Shown here in pieces: positions 9,577-17,999 of a DNA stretch of 64,000 nucleotides (within the stretch, counting starts at the first letter, position 1; each line of letters opens with the position of its first letter). Both the position numbers and the translations under genes were made by a program. Under the pieces are notes generated by a model. That model did no database searches. It was not told the DNA's origin and was given only the letters and a program-made list of their open reading frames with translations. The stretch comes from Desulfitobacterium metallireducens DSM 15288 (GTDB taxonomy: Bacteria; Bacillota; Desulfitobacteriia; Desulfitobacteriales; Desulfitobacteriaceae), in the NCBI RefSeq assembly GCF_000231405.2, contig NZ_CP007032.1:2604001-2668000 (forward strand), written 5' to 3'.

Positions 9577-10212
9577 TCATTCATGATATAAACCCTTTTC
9601 CTTGATGAACAAACGAACAGGCTCTGGGAGAAGATACCGAATCGATTGCTCTTTTCTCACTCGTAAACGAATATCCGTCGAAGAGATAGCCAGTGCAGGT
9701 ACTTCCAAGAAGTGCATCCTTTCATAAAATTCCGGATGTTCCTGCTGAAGTTGATTTAAAAAAACGAAGGCATCAAACCCCGGTCGAGAGGCCCCTATAA
9801 ATTGCGTAATCTCTAAGACCTCATTGGGGTTCCGCCAGGTAAAAATCTCCCGGAAAGCATCCGCACCTGTAATAAAATAAAGCTCATAATCTGCATATTG
9901 TTCCTGCATCATGTGCAACGTATCTACCGTATATGTAGGCCCTATCCGATCAATCTCAATGCGTGAGAGATCAAAGAGCTCATTATCTGCAATCGCTAAA
10001 GAAACCATATCATAGCGGAATTCCGAAGAAGCAATCTTACGACCTGTCTTATGAGGGGGAGCCCCTGTTGGAATAAAAATCACCCGTTCAAGCTCAAATT
10101 CATTGCGAGCCATTTCAGCTGCCACAAGATGACCGTAATGAATTGGATCAAATGTTCCTCCCATAATTCCCAGTCGTTTATGATTGCGCGGTTTCTGATG
10201 GGTTTGCCTCAT
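9577..10212 (-). CDS. nadD: Nicotinate-nucleotide adenylyltransferase
   Basis: NadD joins ATP and nicotinate mononucleotide to form deamido-NAD in NAD synthesis. The 211 residues carry the nucleotidyltransferase motif GIMGGTFDPIHYGHLVAAE (about 15-33), FIPTGAPPHKTGR, YFITGADAFREIFTWRNP, and the ISSTDIRLRVRKEQSIRYLLP ending typical of NadD. GAGG lies 6 bases before the ATG. The usual upstream neighbour yhbY is displaced about 8 kb by the accessory block. Confidence 0.95.
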   Translation of the reverse strand: MRQTHQKPRNHKRLGIMGGTFDPIHYGHLVAAEMARNEFELERVIFIPTGAPPHKTGRKIASSEFRYDMVSLAIADNELFDLSRIEIDRIGPTYTVDTLHMMQEQYADYELYFITGADAFREIFTWRNPNEVLEITQFIGASRPGFDAFVFLNQLQQEHPEFYERMHFLEVPALAISSTDIRLRVRKEQSIRYLLPEPVRLFIKEKGLYHE

Positions 10213-10398
10213 CTTATTCCTCTTTACCTATGTTCTTGTTCTATAATCCTATTGCAAATTCCGATTTAACTTAAACTTAATTTTAGCATATCTAATCTAA
10301 ATATTCTATATATCCCCTTTATTCCAGCTTTCATGATAACTTCAGCCTATCATTTATATACAGAATTGACACTTGAAATGAAAATGAATTTCTTGTTT

Positions 10399-10797
10399 CT
10401 ATTTAGGAAGATTTAGTTGCCACGAAACTCCAAAGCGGTCATTTAGCCAACCGAATTTTTTGCTAAAACCATAATCATCTAGAGGCATAAGTGCTTGTCC
10501 ACCTTCATTAAGTCTCTCATAGAGATTCCGAATTTCATCTTCAGTATTGCAAGTAACATAGATTGAGAACGATGGTGTAAAGGAGAACTCATGTTTTATA
10601 TTACTGTCAATACACATAAATTCTTGTCCTTTTAAAGTAAAAGTGGCTTGCATAATAGTCCCTTCGTCTCCACCTTCATTAGCACCGTACCGAACTATGT
10701 TAGTAATTTCAGAGTCCTCACTCAGTGAGATATAAAAATTCATGGCTTCTTCTGCCTTACCATCTTGAAACATTAAGAATGGTATTACTTTTTCCAC
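10399..10797 (-). CDS. VOC-fold protein of the PhnB-like (PF06983) type
   Basis: The 132 residues begin MEKVIPFLMFQDGKAEEAMN, then FYISLSEDSEI, and end in the GWLNDRFGVSWQL signature of the PhnB / '3-demethylubiquinone-9 3-methyltransferase' VOC family. These are dimeric beta-alpha-beta folds; members act in fosfomycin or glyoxal-type resistance or have unknown roles. No clear metal triad can be assigned by eye. It marks the start of the AT-rich accessory block and is followed by a terminator-poor gap to nadD. Confidence 0.75.
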   Translation of the reverse strand: MEKVIPFLMFQDGKAEEAMNFYISLSEDSEITNIVRYGANEGGDEGTIMQATFTLKGQEFMCIDSNIKHEFSFTPSFSIYVTCNTEDEIRNLYERLNEGGQALMPLDDYGFSKKFGWLNDRFGVSWQLNLPK

Positions 10798-10827
10798 TTT
10801 GAATTTACTCCTTTCTATCTCTTATGC

Positions 10828-11184
10828 TCATAATATGCTGTTAAAATAGTCCTTTACAAACTGTTTCACAACAGAAACAGTTTGTTCATCACCATATTCA
10901 ATATTGATACACCTTTTTCCAAAGTTACATTTTGGCAAGACATTTTTTAGATTTGAAAGATAGTCTTCACTGTGTAAATGTATAGAATAATGTTTTTTTG
11001 CAGCTGAAATTCCTACATAACCATCGTACATTTTCACACCCACCCACCACATTGGCATCGCAAAGCAGATTTTAGGTGTGATTTTCGGAAATTCAGTTTT
11101 CATAAATGCAACAAATTCATAAATGCAGCTTTTTCTATTCTCATCCAAACTATTGATATAGTCATCAATTGATGCAAAAGCCAT
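10828..11184 (-). CDS. DUF1801-like (YdhG-type) small protein
   Basis: The 118-residue protein reads MAFASIDDYINSLDENRKSC, then AFMKTEFPKITPKICFAMPMWW, YVGISAAKKHYSIHLHSED and INIEYGDEQTV near the end. This is the general pattern of DUF1801 / YdhG-type proteins, whose function is not established. The ATG at 11182-11184 has GGAGGAA 6 bases upstream and is preferred to a reading 20 residues longer. Codon use is AT-rich like its neighbours. Confidence 0.65.
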   Translation of the reverse strand: MAFASIDDYINSLDENRKSCIYEFVAFMKTEFPKITPKICFAMPMWWVGVKMYDGYVGISAAKKHYSIHLHSEDYLSNLKNVLPKCNFGKRCINIEYGDEQTVSVVKQFVKDYFNSIL

Positions 11185-11272
11185 GAACAATTCCTCCATA
11201 ATAACGCAGATCTCGTTTAGGGGTCTGTTTTTTCTTATCTTCAATCAACTTTTGTGGTATTAAAAGAACTAG

Positions 11273-11533
11273 TTACCCAAAAACAACTCCAGAAATGGTA
11301 ACGGCTTGATTAAATTGGTTCAACCACAATACGAACTGAGGTGGTGCATAATGTCCGATTGCAGTCAACTGTCCAACTTCCTTGTCCTCTGCCTTTGAAA
11401 TAAAATTAGGTAACGCTAAAAATATTCCAATAAAAATGGGATAGATGCTCAAAAACACCACTAATGATATAGGTTTAAATGTTCTACCTACTAATACGCG
11501 TAAGTATTGGTTGATCTGAAAACCAAAGTACAA
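11273..11533 (-). CDS. 86-residue membrane protein, possibly a truncated ABC-2 type permease
   Basis: The product starts at TTG (11531-11533) behind AGGAG, 13 bases after the preceding gene's stop, so the two are coupled. It has a basic N-terminus (NQYLRVLVGRTFKPI), one clear membrane segment (LVVFLSIYPIFIGIFLALP), then an external-looking stretch and a short hydrophobic end. The layout resembles the N-terminal portion of ABC-2 permeases, which would then be cut before the remaining helices. I do not recognise a family with confidence and cannot exclude an intact small protein. Confidence 0.5.
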   Translation of the reverse strand: MYFGFQINQYLRVLVGRTFKPISLVVFLSIYPIFIGIFLALPNFISKAEDKEVGQLTAIGHYAPPQFVLWLNQFNQAVTISGVVFG

Positions 11534-11546
11534 GAGCGCTCCTCTC

Positions 11547-12029
11547 CTATGGTAACCTTTTCATCCTAAAAACTATATACATCAAAATAATTAAAATAAT
11601 AGGAATTATGATAATAATGCTAGCGGTAGAGCTTTTATCTAAACTATTACCTGTATTGGGGTCTAACGTATACGTTTTTTGTTTCTCGTTTATTACAACC
11701 AGTCTGTCTCCGTCGATTTCCATATCTTTAATAAATACCCATTGGGTATCAGCTTCGACATTAGGTTTCACTCTAACTTTATAAACTTGTTTACTCCATA
11801 TTAGTTTATTCGTATTTATATCAAAAGCTTGTATTATTCCCATGTTTTCTGGTGAATTATTTTCGGCTACTATTTTAATGTCCTTATAAATTATCGGTGT
11901 AATCTTTACAGGTGCAAAAGCCCTGCTTGCTAATACCTGTGCGGGGTTAATTAAATAATATATTAACAAAAATGCAACAACCGATAACAAATTGCGATTG
12001 ATTTTTGTATCAATAAATAACCACCTCAT
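11547..12029 (-). CDS. Secreted, membrane-anchored protein of unknown function with a WVFI-type beta domain
   Basis: The 160 residues have an N-terminal signal/anchor (LLSVVAFLLIYYLINPAQVLA), a soluble ectodomain and a C-terminal membrane segment (SIIIIIPIILIILMYIVF) followed by RMKRLP. The ectodomain contains IIQAFDINTNKLIWSKQVY, then TQWVFIKDMEIDGDRLVVIN and KTYTLDPNTGN. I recall a widespread, unnamed small secreted family with the same pattern (AxDxxTxxLWxxxVY ... VFIxx...LxVxNExG..YxLDxxT); this is memory, not a search. The pattern looks like a single beta-propeller-type blade. The next gene is the 86-residue membrane protein. Confidence 0.7.
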   Translation of the reverse strand: MRWLFIDTKINRNLLSVVAFLLIYYLINPAQVLASRAFAPVKITPIIYKDIKIVAENNSPENMGIIQAFDINTNKLIWSKQVYKVRVKPNVEADTQWVFIKDMEIDGDRLVVINEKQKTYTLDPNTGNSLDKSSTASIIIIIPIILIILMYIVFRMKRLP

Positions 12030-12048
12030 TTTTAGTTATCTATATATT

Positions 12049-12093
12049 AGTAAAGAGAGCTGCCATTTTGAACTGCTCTCTTTACTATTTTTT
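12049..12093 (+). terminator. Perfect 12-base hairpin with T-run on the plus side
   Basis: AGTAAAGAGAGC (12049-12060) and GCTCTCTTTACT (12075-12086) are perfect arms, followed on the plus strand by ATTTTTT. On the minus strand, where the neighbouring genes lie, it would follow the lipoprotein gene but has only AATATATAG after the stem. No plus-strand gene precedes it. Confidence 0.6.
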
Positions 12094-12115
12094 ATAACGA
12101 GACGTATCCACATCT

Positions 12116-12616
12116 TTATTGCGGAACCGATAAGTTCTTCCTAATTATATCGTCCAGATATACGAAGTCGTTGTCTATCTTCCACTCCCCATTTACTTTC
12201 AATAAAGATATTTGCCCATATTGGGTAATAGTTGAAGTAGTTCCATCGGCGTACGACAACTTGATCGCTAAATCATAATCATAAAGCAACTTGTCCTTAT
12301 CTTCTGAGTATTTTTTGAGTTTGATATCGTTTAGCTCTAAATTAAACTTTCCGTTCTTAGCTGCTGTCATCGGAAGCAGCAGGATTCTCTTTGACTTGAA
12401 TTGAGTATATCCATGCTCAGTAAAATAATTTCTATATTCCTCAATTCGTTTTATCGCGTTCTCCGAATCAAGATAGGTGGTTTCATAGTCGACATGATAC
12501 AGCTTAGTTTCATATTCCCTTACTAAATTTTGGGCCTCCTTATCTTTCACTGAACTACAGCCCACCAAGGTAAACAGAACCAGGATAGCAGCTATAAAAA
12601 TGCTATATTTTTTCAC
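12116..12616 (-). CDS. Putative lipoprotein of unknown function
   Basis: The 166-residue protein starts at GTG (12614-12616), 5 bases after GGAGGGG. It has a classic lipoprotein signal, KKYSIFIAAILVLFTLVGCSS, with Cys in the lipobox LVGC, so it should be anchored on the outer face of the membrane. The rest is charged and Tyr/Asp-rich (YDYDLAIKLSYADGT, VNGEWKIDNDFVYLDD), a pattern common in DUF4829/NTF2-like secreted proteins; the family is not recognised with confidence. A longer reading upstream has no ribosome site. Confidence 0.7.
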   Translation of the reverse strand: MKKYSIFIAAILVLFTLVGCSSVKDKEAQNLVREYETKLYHVDYETTYLDSENAIKRIEEYRNYFTEHGYTQFKSKRILLLPMTAAKNGKFNLELNDIKLKKYSEDKDKLLYDYDLAIKLSYADGTTSTITQYGQISLLKVNGEWKIDNDFVYLDDIIRKNLSVPQ

Positions 12617-12832
12617 TTTTTCCCCTCCAGTCAACCCAAAAAAATTCCGTCTTTTTGATGATATGTCGCATAACATTAGGCTATTCCCATAGCCCCTTCT
12701 CGCATCCATTAAAGCTAAAAAACTATTGTCAGTTTAATAAATTCACCTTATCAATACTCCACTCAACATATCCGCATTTCATAAGATTTCCTCCCTTAAT
12801 TCCTTATGATTTACGTAGCATTTTGTAAATAT

Positions 12833-14059
12833 TTAAGAAAACATAGCAAGTTTCTCAGCTGTGAATTTACTCAGCAAAAAGCCGATAGGTAATATTATCA
12901 ATGCATAAAGCCATTCCTGTGTTTGAAAGGCCACGATAAAAGCCAAGATGGCCTCTCCTGGCAATGCCATAATAAACAAGGAACGGCTTGCTGCACCTAG
13001 CTTTGTTTCAGCCCGTATAGAAAGCAATGAAACATAGGGAGAATTAACCGATTCCAACCAGTACAATTTAACTAATGAAGTCAAAAGAATAATAGATACG
13101 CCCCACAAGACCCATTTCCAAACCGGAGGAAAAATCGAAAGAAATAAGGCATACGCGCCAATTACTTGAAGATAAAACATGATATTAGCACGATGTCGCA
13201 AGGTGGATTTGAGGCACAATTCCACTAATCCGTTTTCAGGAGTACGCTGTTTAAAAATTAAATTTGAGTTTCGGAATAACCATGGGCGAGTTCTGAAGGT
13301 TATCGACTTTTTTGTATAAGTTCCGGCATACCTTAATAGTACGTTAGCAAATTTCATTTTAGCGGCCTGTCCCATGGATATATCTCTTAGCAATGTCCCT
13401 TTAAGGGATACACGTTGATCGATAAGTAAAATCAAAACCATAAGAAGTAAAAAAAATAATAAGAAAAAGAGTGTTAGCTGATTTATCAGGGAAATCACAG
13501 TTATCTGTAAATAAGCACCTGAAATAACCAATAAAATTACTTTAACAAGGCCCCGCTTCCATCCTTGAAAACGGAATTCAATGAGTTGCTTTAGTATACC
13601 AATAGAAGCTTGAATGAGAAAGGTACTCATGATAAGCCAAAGAAATGAATGGATGGTAAATCCATAGTGCAACAATACAAATGGCGCTAACACAATGCAA
13701 AATAGTAATGTGACCAGAAAACAAGAACCAATATAATAAGCGATACTATACTTAATTAGCCTCTTAATCCAAGCAGTACGTTGGAAAAGAAAAATTTGGT
13801 CAGCATCCTCCACAAATATCCTAAGGGTTCCCGACCAGGCGAATAAAAGCACAATAACTAAAAGGGCATTGAGAGGAATATAGTTAAGCCCCGTAGGAAT
13901 GTGCCTCCACCAGCTAATATAGGTGTCTATGAAAAGAGCCGAAAACGGAATGACAATATATAACGCTACAATCCAATCGACTACGGTTTTCCAGACCGAA
14001 TACTGGTATGCCCATCCAGAAACAAGGCGGTGTAGAAAGAGTTTTTTCGCTGTGGTCAT
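12833..14059 (-). CDS. ABC transporter permease (EcsB/YthQ-like)
   Basis: The 408 residues contain at least eight hydrophobic segments (for example WIVALYIVIPFSALFI, LLVIVLLFAWSGTLRIF, LFFLLFFLLLMVLILLI and the paired helices near the C-terminus), separated by a basic cytoplasmic loop around 225-290. This is the layout of EcsB/YthQ-type export permeases. Its ATG overlaps the stop of the ATPase gene by 4 bases, so the two form one exporter. The substrate is unknown; EcsAB in Bacillus affects secretion and proteolysis. The sequence is AT-rich like the rest of the block. Confidence 0.8.
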   Translation of the reverse strand: MTTAKKLFLHRLVSGWAYQYSVWKTVVDWIVALYIVIPFSALFIDTYISWWRHIPTGLNYIPLNALLVIVLLFAWSGTLRIFVEDADQIFLFQRTAWIKRLIKYSIAYYIGSCFLVTLLFCIVLAPFVLLHYGFTIHSFLWLIMSTFLIQASIGILKQLIEFRFQGWKRGLVKVILLVISGAYLQITVISLINQLTLFFLLFFLLLMVLILLIDQRVSLKGTLLRDISMGQAAKMKFANVLLRYAGTYTKKSITFRTRPWLFRNSNLIFKQRTPENGLVELCLKSTLRHRANIMFYLQVIGAYALFLSIFPPVWKWVLWGVSIILLTSLVKLYWLESVNSPYVSLLSIRAETKLGAASRSLFIMALPGEAILAFIVAFQTQEWLYALIILPIGFLLSKFTAEKLAMFS

Positions 14060-14766
14060 ATCCTTTTCTCCAATAGTTTATTGAAACAGTCAAACAGAGA
14101 GCCATTTGGTAATTGGCATTGTTCTCTGATTTCCAAAAGATTACCTTTAGCAACGACTGTTCCATCATTTATTAAAACAAAGGAAGAGCAAATTTTCTCC
14201 GCTGTATCTAACGAGTGTGTAGACATCAATACGCCAGCACCTTCATCTCTTGCCCCCTGGATTAGAGATAAAAAGTCTTTAATACCAATAGGGTCTAATC
14301 CAATAAATGGCTCATCAACTATATAAAGTGATGGTTTGAGAAGAAAGCCTAAAATAAGCATGACTTTTTGCTGCATGCCCTTAGAAAATGTTGTCGGCAG
14401 ATTATGCCTTACATGAGCCAGTCTAAACAGCTTGAGTAATTCTTCAGCACGATTTAAAAATTCTCCCTGGTCTATTTCATAGACGGCGGCCGCAAACTCT
14501 AAATGTTCCCATAAAGTCAGTTCTTCATAAAGCACTGGCTGTTCAGGTATATAAGCATAATTTTTATGCACCCCTCCAAACTCAACCTTGCCGTCGAGCA
14601 CAGGCAACAAACCCATTATTGCTTTTAGTGTGGTGCTTTTCCCAGCACCATTCGGACCAATTAAACCCATTAACTCCCCAGGACCAACAGATAAAGCTAC
14701 ATTCTTAATGACAGTCTTATTTCCAGAATATCCGGCTGTATTAATGTTAATCTTGACTAAATCCAA
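14056..14766 (-). CDS. ABC transporter ATP-binding protein (EcsA/YthP-like)
   Basis: The 236 residues carry all ABC motifs: Walker A GPNGAGKSTTLKAI (about 37-50), Q-loop in YIPEQPVLYEELT, a signature written TTFSKGMQQKVMLILG (degenerate LSGGQ, as is usual for EcsA-type proteins), Walker B LYIVDEPFIGLDP, and the switch His in STHSLDTAEKIC. It would power export together with the coupled permease. It stands first in the pair; 50 bases separate it from the DUF6054-like gene upstream. Confidence 0.9.
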   Translation of the reverse strand: MDLVKININTAGYSGNKTVIKNVALSVGPGELMGLIGPNGAGKSTTLKAIMGLLPVLDGKVEFGGVHKNYAYIPEQPVLYEELTLWEHLEFAAAVYEIDQGEFLNRAEELLKLFRLAHVRHNLPTTFSKGMQQKVMLILGFLLKPSLYIVDEPFIGLDPIGIKDFLSLIQGARDEGAGVLMSTHSLDTAEKICSSFVLINDGTVVAKGNLLEIREQCQLPNGSLFDCFNKLLEKRI

Positions 14767-14816
14767 TTGATCATCGCTTTCTTATCAGTAATATCCTCTA
14801 ACGTTGACATTACTTA

Positions 14817-15152
14817 TTACTCCATTCGTTCTACACTCTTTTGCACTATTACCACCATATCATCTTCTGCGCCGAGACTGAAGTTAAAAAGGATACCTTG
14901 TCCTCCACCAGCACCGATTGCTGAAATAAAAATCTCACTGCCATGGCCTACTATTGTAAGGTTTAAACTTGCTCTGTTCCCGTTTCTCATAAAATATTTA
15001 TCATAAACTCGAACTGCTATATTTGTATCTCCGGAAGCATAGTTACTTTCATCAACTAAATTCATAGTTATTCCACTATTGCCAATATCGTTTTGCAAAC
15101 GATTGACCACTTCCCCAAATTGACCAATAATACTCTTTTCATATTTTGCCAC
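14817..15152 (-). CDS. DUF6054-like small protein
   Basis: The 111 residues read MAKYEKSIIGQFGEVVNRLQ, then NIAVRVYDKYFMRNGNRASLN and LTIVGHGSEIFISAIGAGGGQG, ending near VIVQKSVERME. The 'YE + VRVYEKY + NRxSLNLT + SAIxxGG' pattern is that of the DUF6054 family as I remember it; its function is unknown. No membrane segment or signal peptide is seen, so it should be cytoplasmic. It is upstream of the ABC exporter, in the same direction. Confidence 0.65.
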   Translation of the reverse strand: MAKYEKSIIGQFGEVVNRLQNDIGNSGITMNLVDESNYASGDTNIAVRVYDKYFMRNGNRASLNLTIVGHGSEIFISAIGAGGGQGILFNFSLGAEDDMVVIVQKSVERME

Positions 15153-15238
15153 AATTCATCCTCCCTCATATAAGTTCGCTATTTCATAACAAATTTGCCA
15201 GCACATCAGAATAATGTGCAATAATGCATTTTATAGAT

Positions 15239-15427
15239 TTATTGCTTTTTGCTAGCTTTATAATCATTTTTAATTTTTTTGAAGTCAAAAATAAATAAAG
15301 TTACTTGACAAATCAATGCTATTATGAAAGCTGTAGAAAGCTTATTATCTGCAAAATAATATAGAACTAAAGTCAATAGAATAATATATCCCCCAGCTTT
15401 AAGAATTTCTTTCAAAAGAAATGGCAT
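15239..15427 (-). CDS. Small two-helix membrane protein, unknown
   Basis: The 62-residue product has two hydrophobic helices (AGGYIILLTLVLYYFAD and STAFIIALICQVTLFIFDF) and a basic tail (KKIKNDYKASKKQ). The ATG at 15425-15427 is preferred because AAGGAG lies 7 bases upstream; an ATG two codons earlier is too close to that site. No family is recognised. Confidence 0.6.
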   Translation of the reverse strand: MPFLLKEILKAGGYIILLTLVLYYFADNKLSTAFIIALICQVTLFIFDFKKIKNDYKASKKQ

Positions 15428-15614
15428 AAGCATTCTCCTTCCATAATTAGAGTTTTACTCATTTTTCTATGTGTTTTATAGAATATTACAGCTGAGTCAA
15501 ACTTTACTCCACACCCCAAAAACGCAATCTTTATTGGCAAATACCACATGGAGAAAGTACCCGCATTATATTCACGAGAATATCGCAGGTAAACATATAC
15601 TGGTAAAGTATATG

Positions 15615-15824
15615 TTACTTGTTTATGAATTGAGAGAGAAAAAATAATATCCCGATAATTATAACTGTAGTTATAATCTGATTCAGGCAACCCCCTTGTG
15701 TTAGCCCCCTTAAGTCGCCAAACTGTGAACGGTTCATTGAGTCTGCAAAATTGGTCATTGGATTTTTTTTATATTCTTCTATTTTGTGTTTCTCTTGTTT
15801 ATCCTGTTCATCATTGATGTCCAT
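15615..15824 (-). CDS. DUF6366-like small membrane protein
   Basis: The 69 residues begin with a charged coil (INDEQDKQEKHKIEEYKK), then NPMTNFADSMNRSQFGDLRG, then one membrane helix (IITTVIIIGILFFLSQFI). The NPMxNFxDxxNRxxxGDL core is the signature I associate with DUF6366, a Firmicute family without a known role. AAGGTG lies 6 bases before the ATG. The 180 bases between this gene and the 62-residue gene, and the 270 bases upstream, hold nothing I can support. Confidence 0.65.
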   Translation of the reverse strand: MDINDEQDKQEKHKIEEYKKNPMTNFADSMNRSQFGDLRGLTQGGCLNQIITTVIIIGILFFLSQFINK

Positions 15825-16096
15825 GATTTCACCTTCCCCAATATCTAGTGAGTCATTTCACATTTCCTACAATTATAGTAACGTTCGTACCCCCAGTCAT
15901 GAATGAACCATGGACTAAGCAACTAATGTATATCTTTGGTATTTCTATAACGCTTAAGAAACTGATTTGCCTGTTCGATCCTCTGTTCATCGAAGAAACT
16001 TTACATAACTTAAAACCGAACTTAAAAATCTCTCCATAGTAATTCCTGCCCCTTCAAATATTTATAAGGCTTTGGTCACTATATCAATTCAATGTG

Positions 16097-16624
16097 CTAT
16101 AGTAATTTCTCATATAATTTAAACCAATCTAATCCGTAGTTTCCTAATCCCAAGTCAATTGTATCAATATATTTAAAACCATGCTTTTCATACAACCTTA
16201 TGGCAGGCATATTTCCTACGTATACATCCAAACGGATTGATCTAACTTGTGAATTAATACCATGTTCAATTGAAAAATTTATTATTGCATTGCCTACACC
16301 ACATTTCCAATAATTCGGGTGTACAACGAATGTATGTATAACAAAAACATCTGAATAATCAGACTCATATTTCCATTGAGCTTTGTAATATGCAGTTTCA
16401 GGTATATGATTTAAAATAACCGAGCCAACAATTTTACCATTATTTTTTGCTACATAGAGATTGCCATGTTCTATCCCATCAATTGCATTTTGTCTAATAG
16501 GATAAATACCTTTTTTCCATCCAGGAAAGTTTATTCCTTTTGCCAGGTGGTCATTCAAATCATTATAAAGCTGTTCTAATTCATCAATATCATTTTTTTG
16601 TCCCAATTCAATATTAATATCCAT
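16097..16624 (-). CDS. GNAT-family N-acetyltransferase
   Basis: The 175 residues show the GNAT fold: N-terminal INIELGQKNDIDELEQLYND, beta-4 SDVFVIHTFVVHPNYW, the acetyl-CoA loop as KCGVGNAIINFSIEHG (a variant of Q/RxxGxG/A), and the C-terminal IRLDVYVGNMPAIRLYEKHG motif. Substrate is unknown; the length and pattern are those of generic small-molecule or protein acetyltransferases. It is AT-rich and lies 73 bases downstream of the MFS gene's reading direction end. Confidence 0.8.
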   Translation of the reverse strand: MDINIELGQKNDIDELEQLYNDLNDHLAKGINFPGWKKGIYPIRQNAIDGIEHGNLYVAKNNGKIVGSVILNHIPETAYYKAQWKYESDYSDVFVIHTFVVHPNYWKCGVGNAIINFSIEHGINSQVRSIRLDVYVGNMPAIRLYEKHGFKYIDTIDLGLGNYGLDWFKLYEKLL

Positions 16625-16697
16625 AAGAAACCTACCTACTTTAATAATTCAATTCATATTTTCCTATGCGTCACATCATAAGAATTATGCGCATTTG

Positions 16698-17873
16698 CTA
16701 ATAACTTCTATATTTAATTCTTCTTTGTGACCTTATTTTATTATATTTCATATAAAGCATTAGCAATATTGCAAACCCAATAGAGCTTATAAAAAATGGG
16801 GCTTGTATACTTATTTCTTGGAAAGCAAGACCACCAATTATAGGACCAATAACAGTACCAATATTAGCTCCCATTGTTAATTTGCCTATAGCAGTTCCTC
16901 TGATTTCTTCTGCTATGTCTTCAACATAAACGCCATTTAATGTTATGCCAATCAAAGTTACAGCAATGCAGTAAACTGTCCATACTACTCCATATAAATA
17001 AACATTATCCGTATACGGTAATATTAACAAAATGAATATTAACGTACTTAAGGAGGTAACTAAAATCTTTTTACTTCCAATATTATCACTGATTCTTCCA
17101 AGTTTAGGAGAAGCAAACGCGATTATTACTGTAGGAAGTAAAAATGCAACACCAATCTGCAGTAAATTTGAATTAAATCTGCTTTGTAAATACAAAACAA
17201 AGATTGCAGAAACAATACTTGTAAAAATACTAATAATTAAATTGAATATTATTATATTATTCTTTTTAGTAGGTAAAGAAATGTTCAAAAAATCTTTATT
17301 AAGTATTGGTTTTGTCTCATTTAAAATAATTATAGAATAAATGACAGCTATTATTGAAGCTATTGCACATATCATAAACAAAACCGACCAGCCATCAACT
17401 AACTTTGGAGTATTAAGAACAAAAAAGCAAAGTATTATTCCTAATAAACCTCCTTTTTCAGAATAGCTATCTACTTTACCAAAATTATGTGCATTATTTT
17501 TCATATTCAGGTCTGCAATCATACTATATGAGGAAATGCTAATAAAAGCAGAGGCAATAGCTTGCAGGCCTCTTCCGATATAAATCAATGATATCATTTT
17601 AGCATTAGAGTAAATGAAATATGATAATGTATAAAATATTAAACCAAGGACAAAAACAGGTTTTCTCCCTGCTTTATCAGCTATATACCCTATTAAAAGG
17701 CGCATTATGACAAGTCCAAGTGAAAAAACAGAAAAAAGTCCAGTTACCTGCAATGGAGTTAGCCCCAAGGCAGATGTATACATTGGCAATAAAACAGTCA
17801 TTACAGTTAAAGGCAAAGATATTAACAATAACGGCAATGATAGTTTATTTAAAGTTTTTTCATTATTTATCAT
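16698..17873 (-). CDS. MFS transporter
   Basis: From the ATG at 17871-17873 the product has 391 residues and about 12 membrane segments, with the family motif A as GYIADKAGRKPVFVLG between helices 2 and 3 and a related GRISDNIGSKKIL after helix 8. It is a proton-driven exporter or uptake carrier; the substrate cannot be inferred. The reading frame stays open 42 codons further (to TTG at 17999) and encodes an extra hydrophobic helix; neither start has a good ribosome site. Base composition is among the most AT-rich in the window. Confidence 0.8.
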   Translation of the reverse strand: MINNEKTLNKLSLPLLLISLPLTVMTVLLPMYTSALGLTPLQVTGLFSVFSLGLVIMRLLIGYIADKAGRKPVFVLGLIFYTLSYFIYSNAKMISLIYIGRGLQAIASAFISISSYSMIADLNMKNNAHNFGKVDSYSEKGGLLGIILCFFVLNTPKLVDGWSVLFMICAIASIIAVIYSIIILNETKPILNKDFLNISLPTKKNNIIIFNLIISIFTSIVSAIFVLYLQSRFNSNLLQIGVAFLLPTVIIAFASPKLGRISDNIGSKKILVTSLSTLIFILLILPYTDNVYLYGVVWTVYCIAVTLIGITLNGVYVEDIAEEIRGTAIGKLTMGANIGTVIGPIIGGLAFQEISIQAPFFISSIGFAILLMLYMKYNKIRSQRRIKYRSY

Positions 17874-17999
17874 AATTTTAATCCAATCTATAAAATCGAA
17901 ATTTATTGCACTCTCAACTGTTATCCATTTTCTTTTTAAAAAGTCGATAAATATTCCTATAAATGAAATCACTAAGCCTATGGCGAAAATCAAACTCAA

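Noticed and set aside
10333-10353. ATGATA-N9-TATCAT inverted repeat between nadD and the VOC gene
   Set aside because: Six-base arms in an AT-rich spacer are expected by chance; no promoter could be tied to it.
15412-15690. Minus-strand frame of 92 codons overlapping the DUF6366-like gene
   Set aside because: It overlaps two better supported genes, has no ribosome site and an unnatural Tyr/Ser-rich composition.
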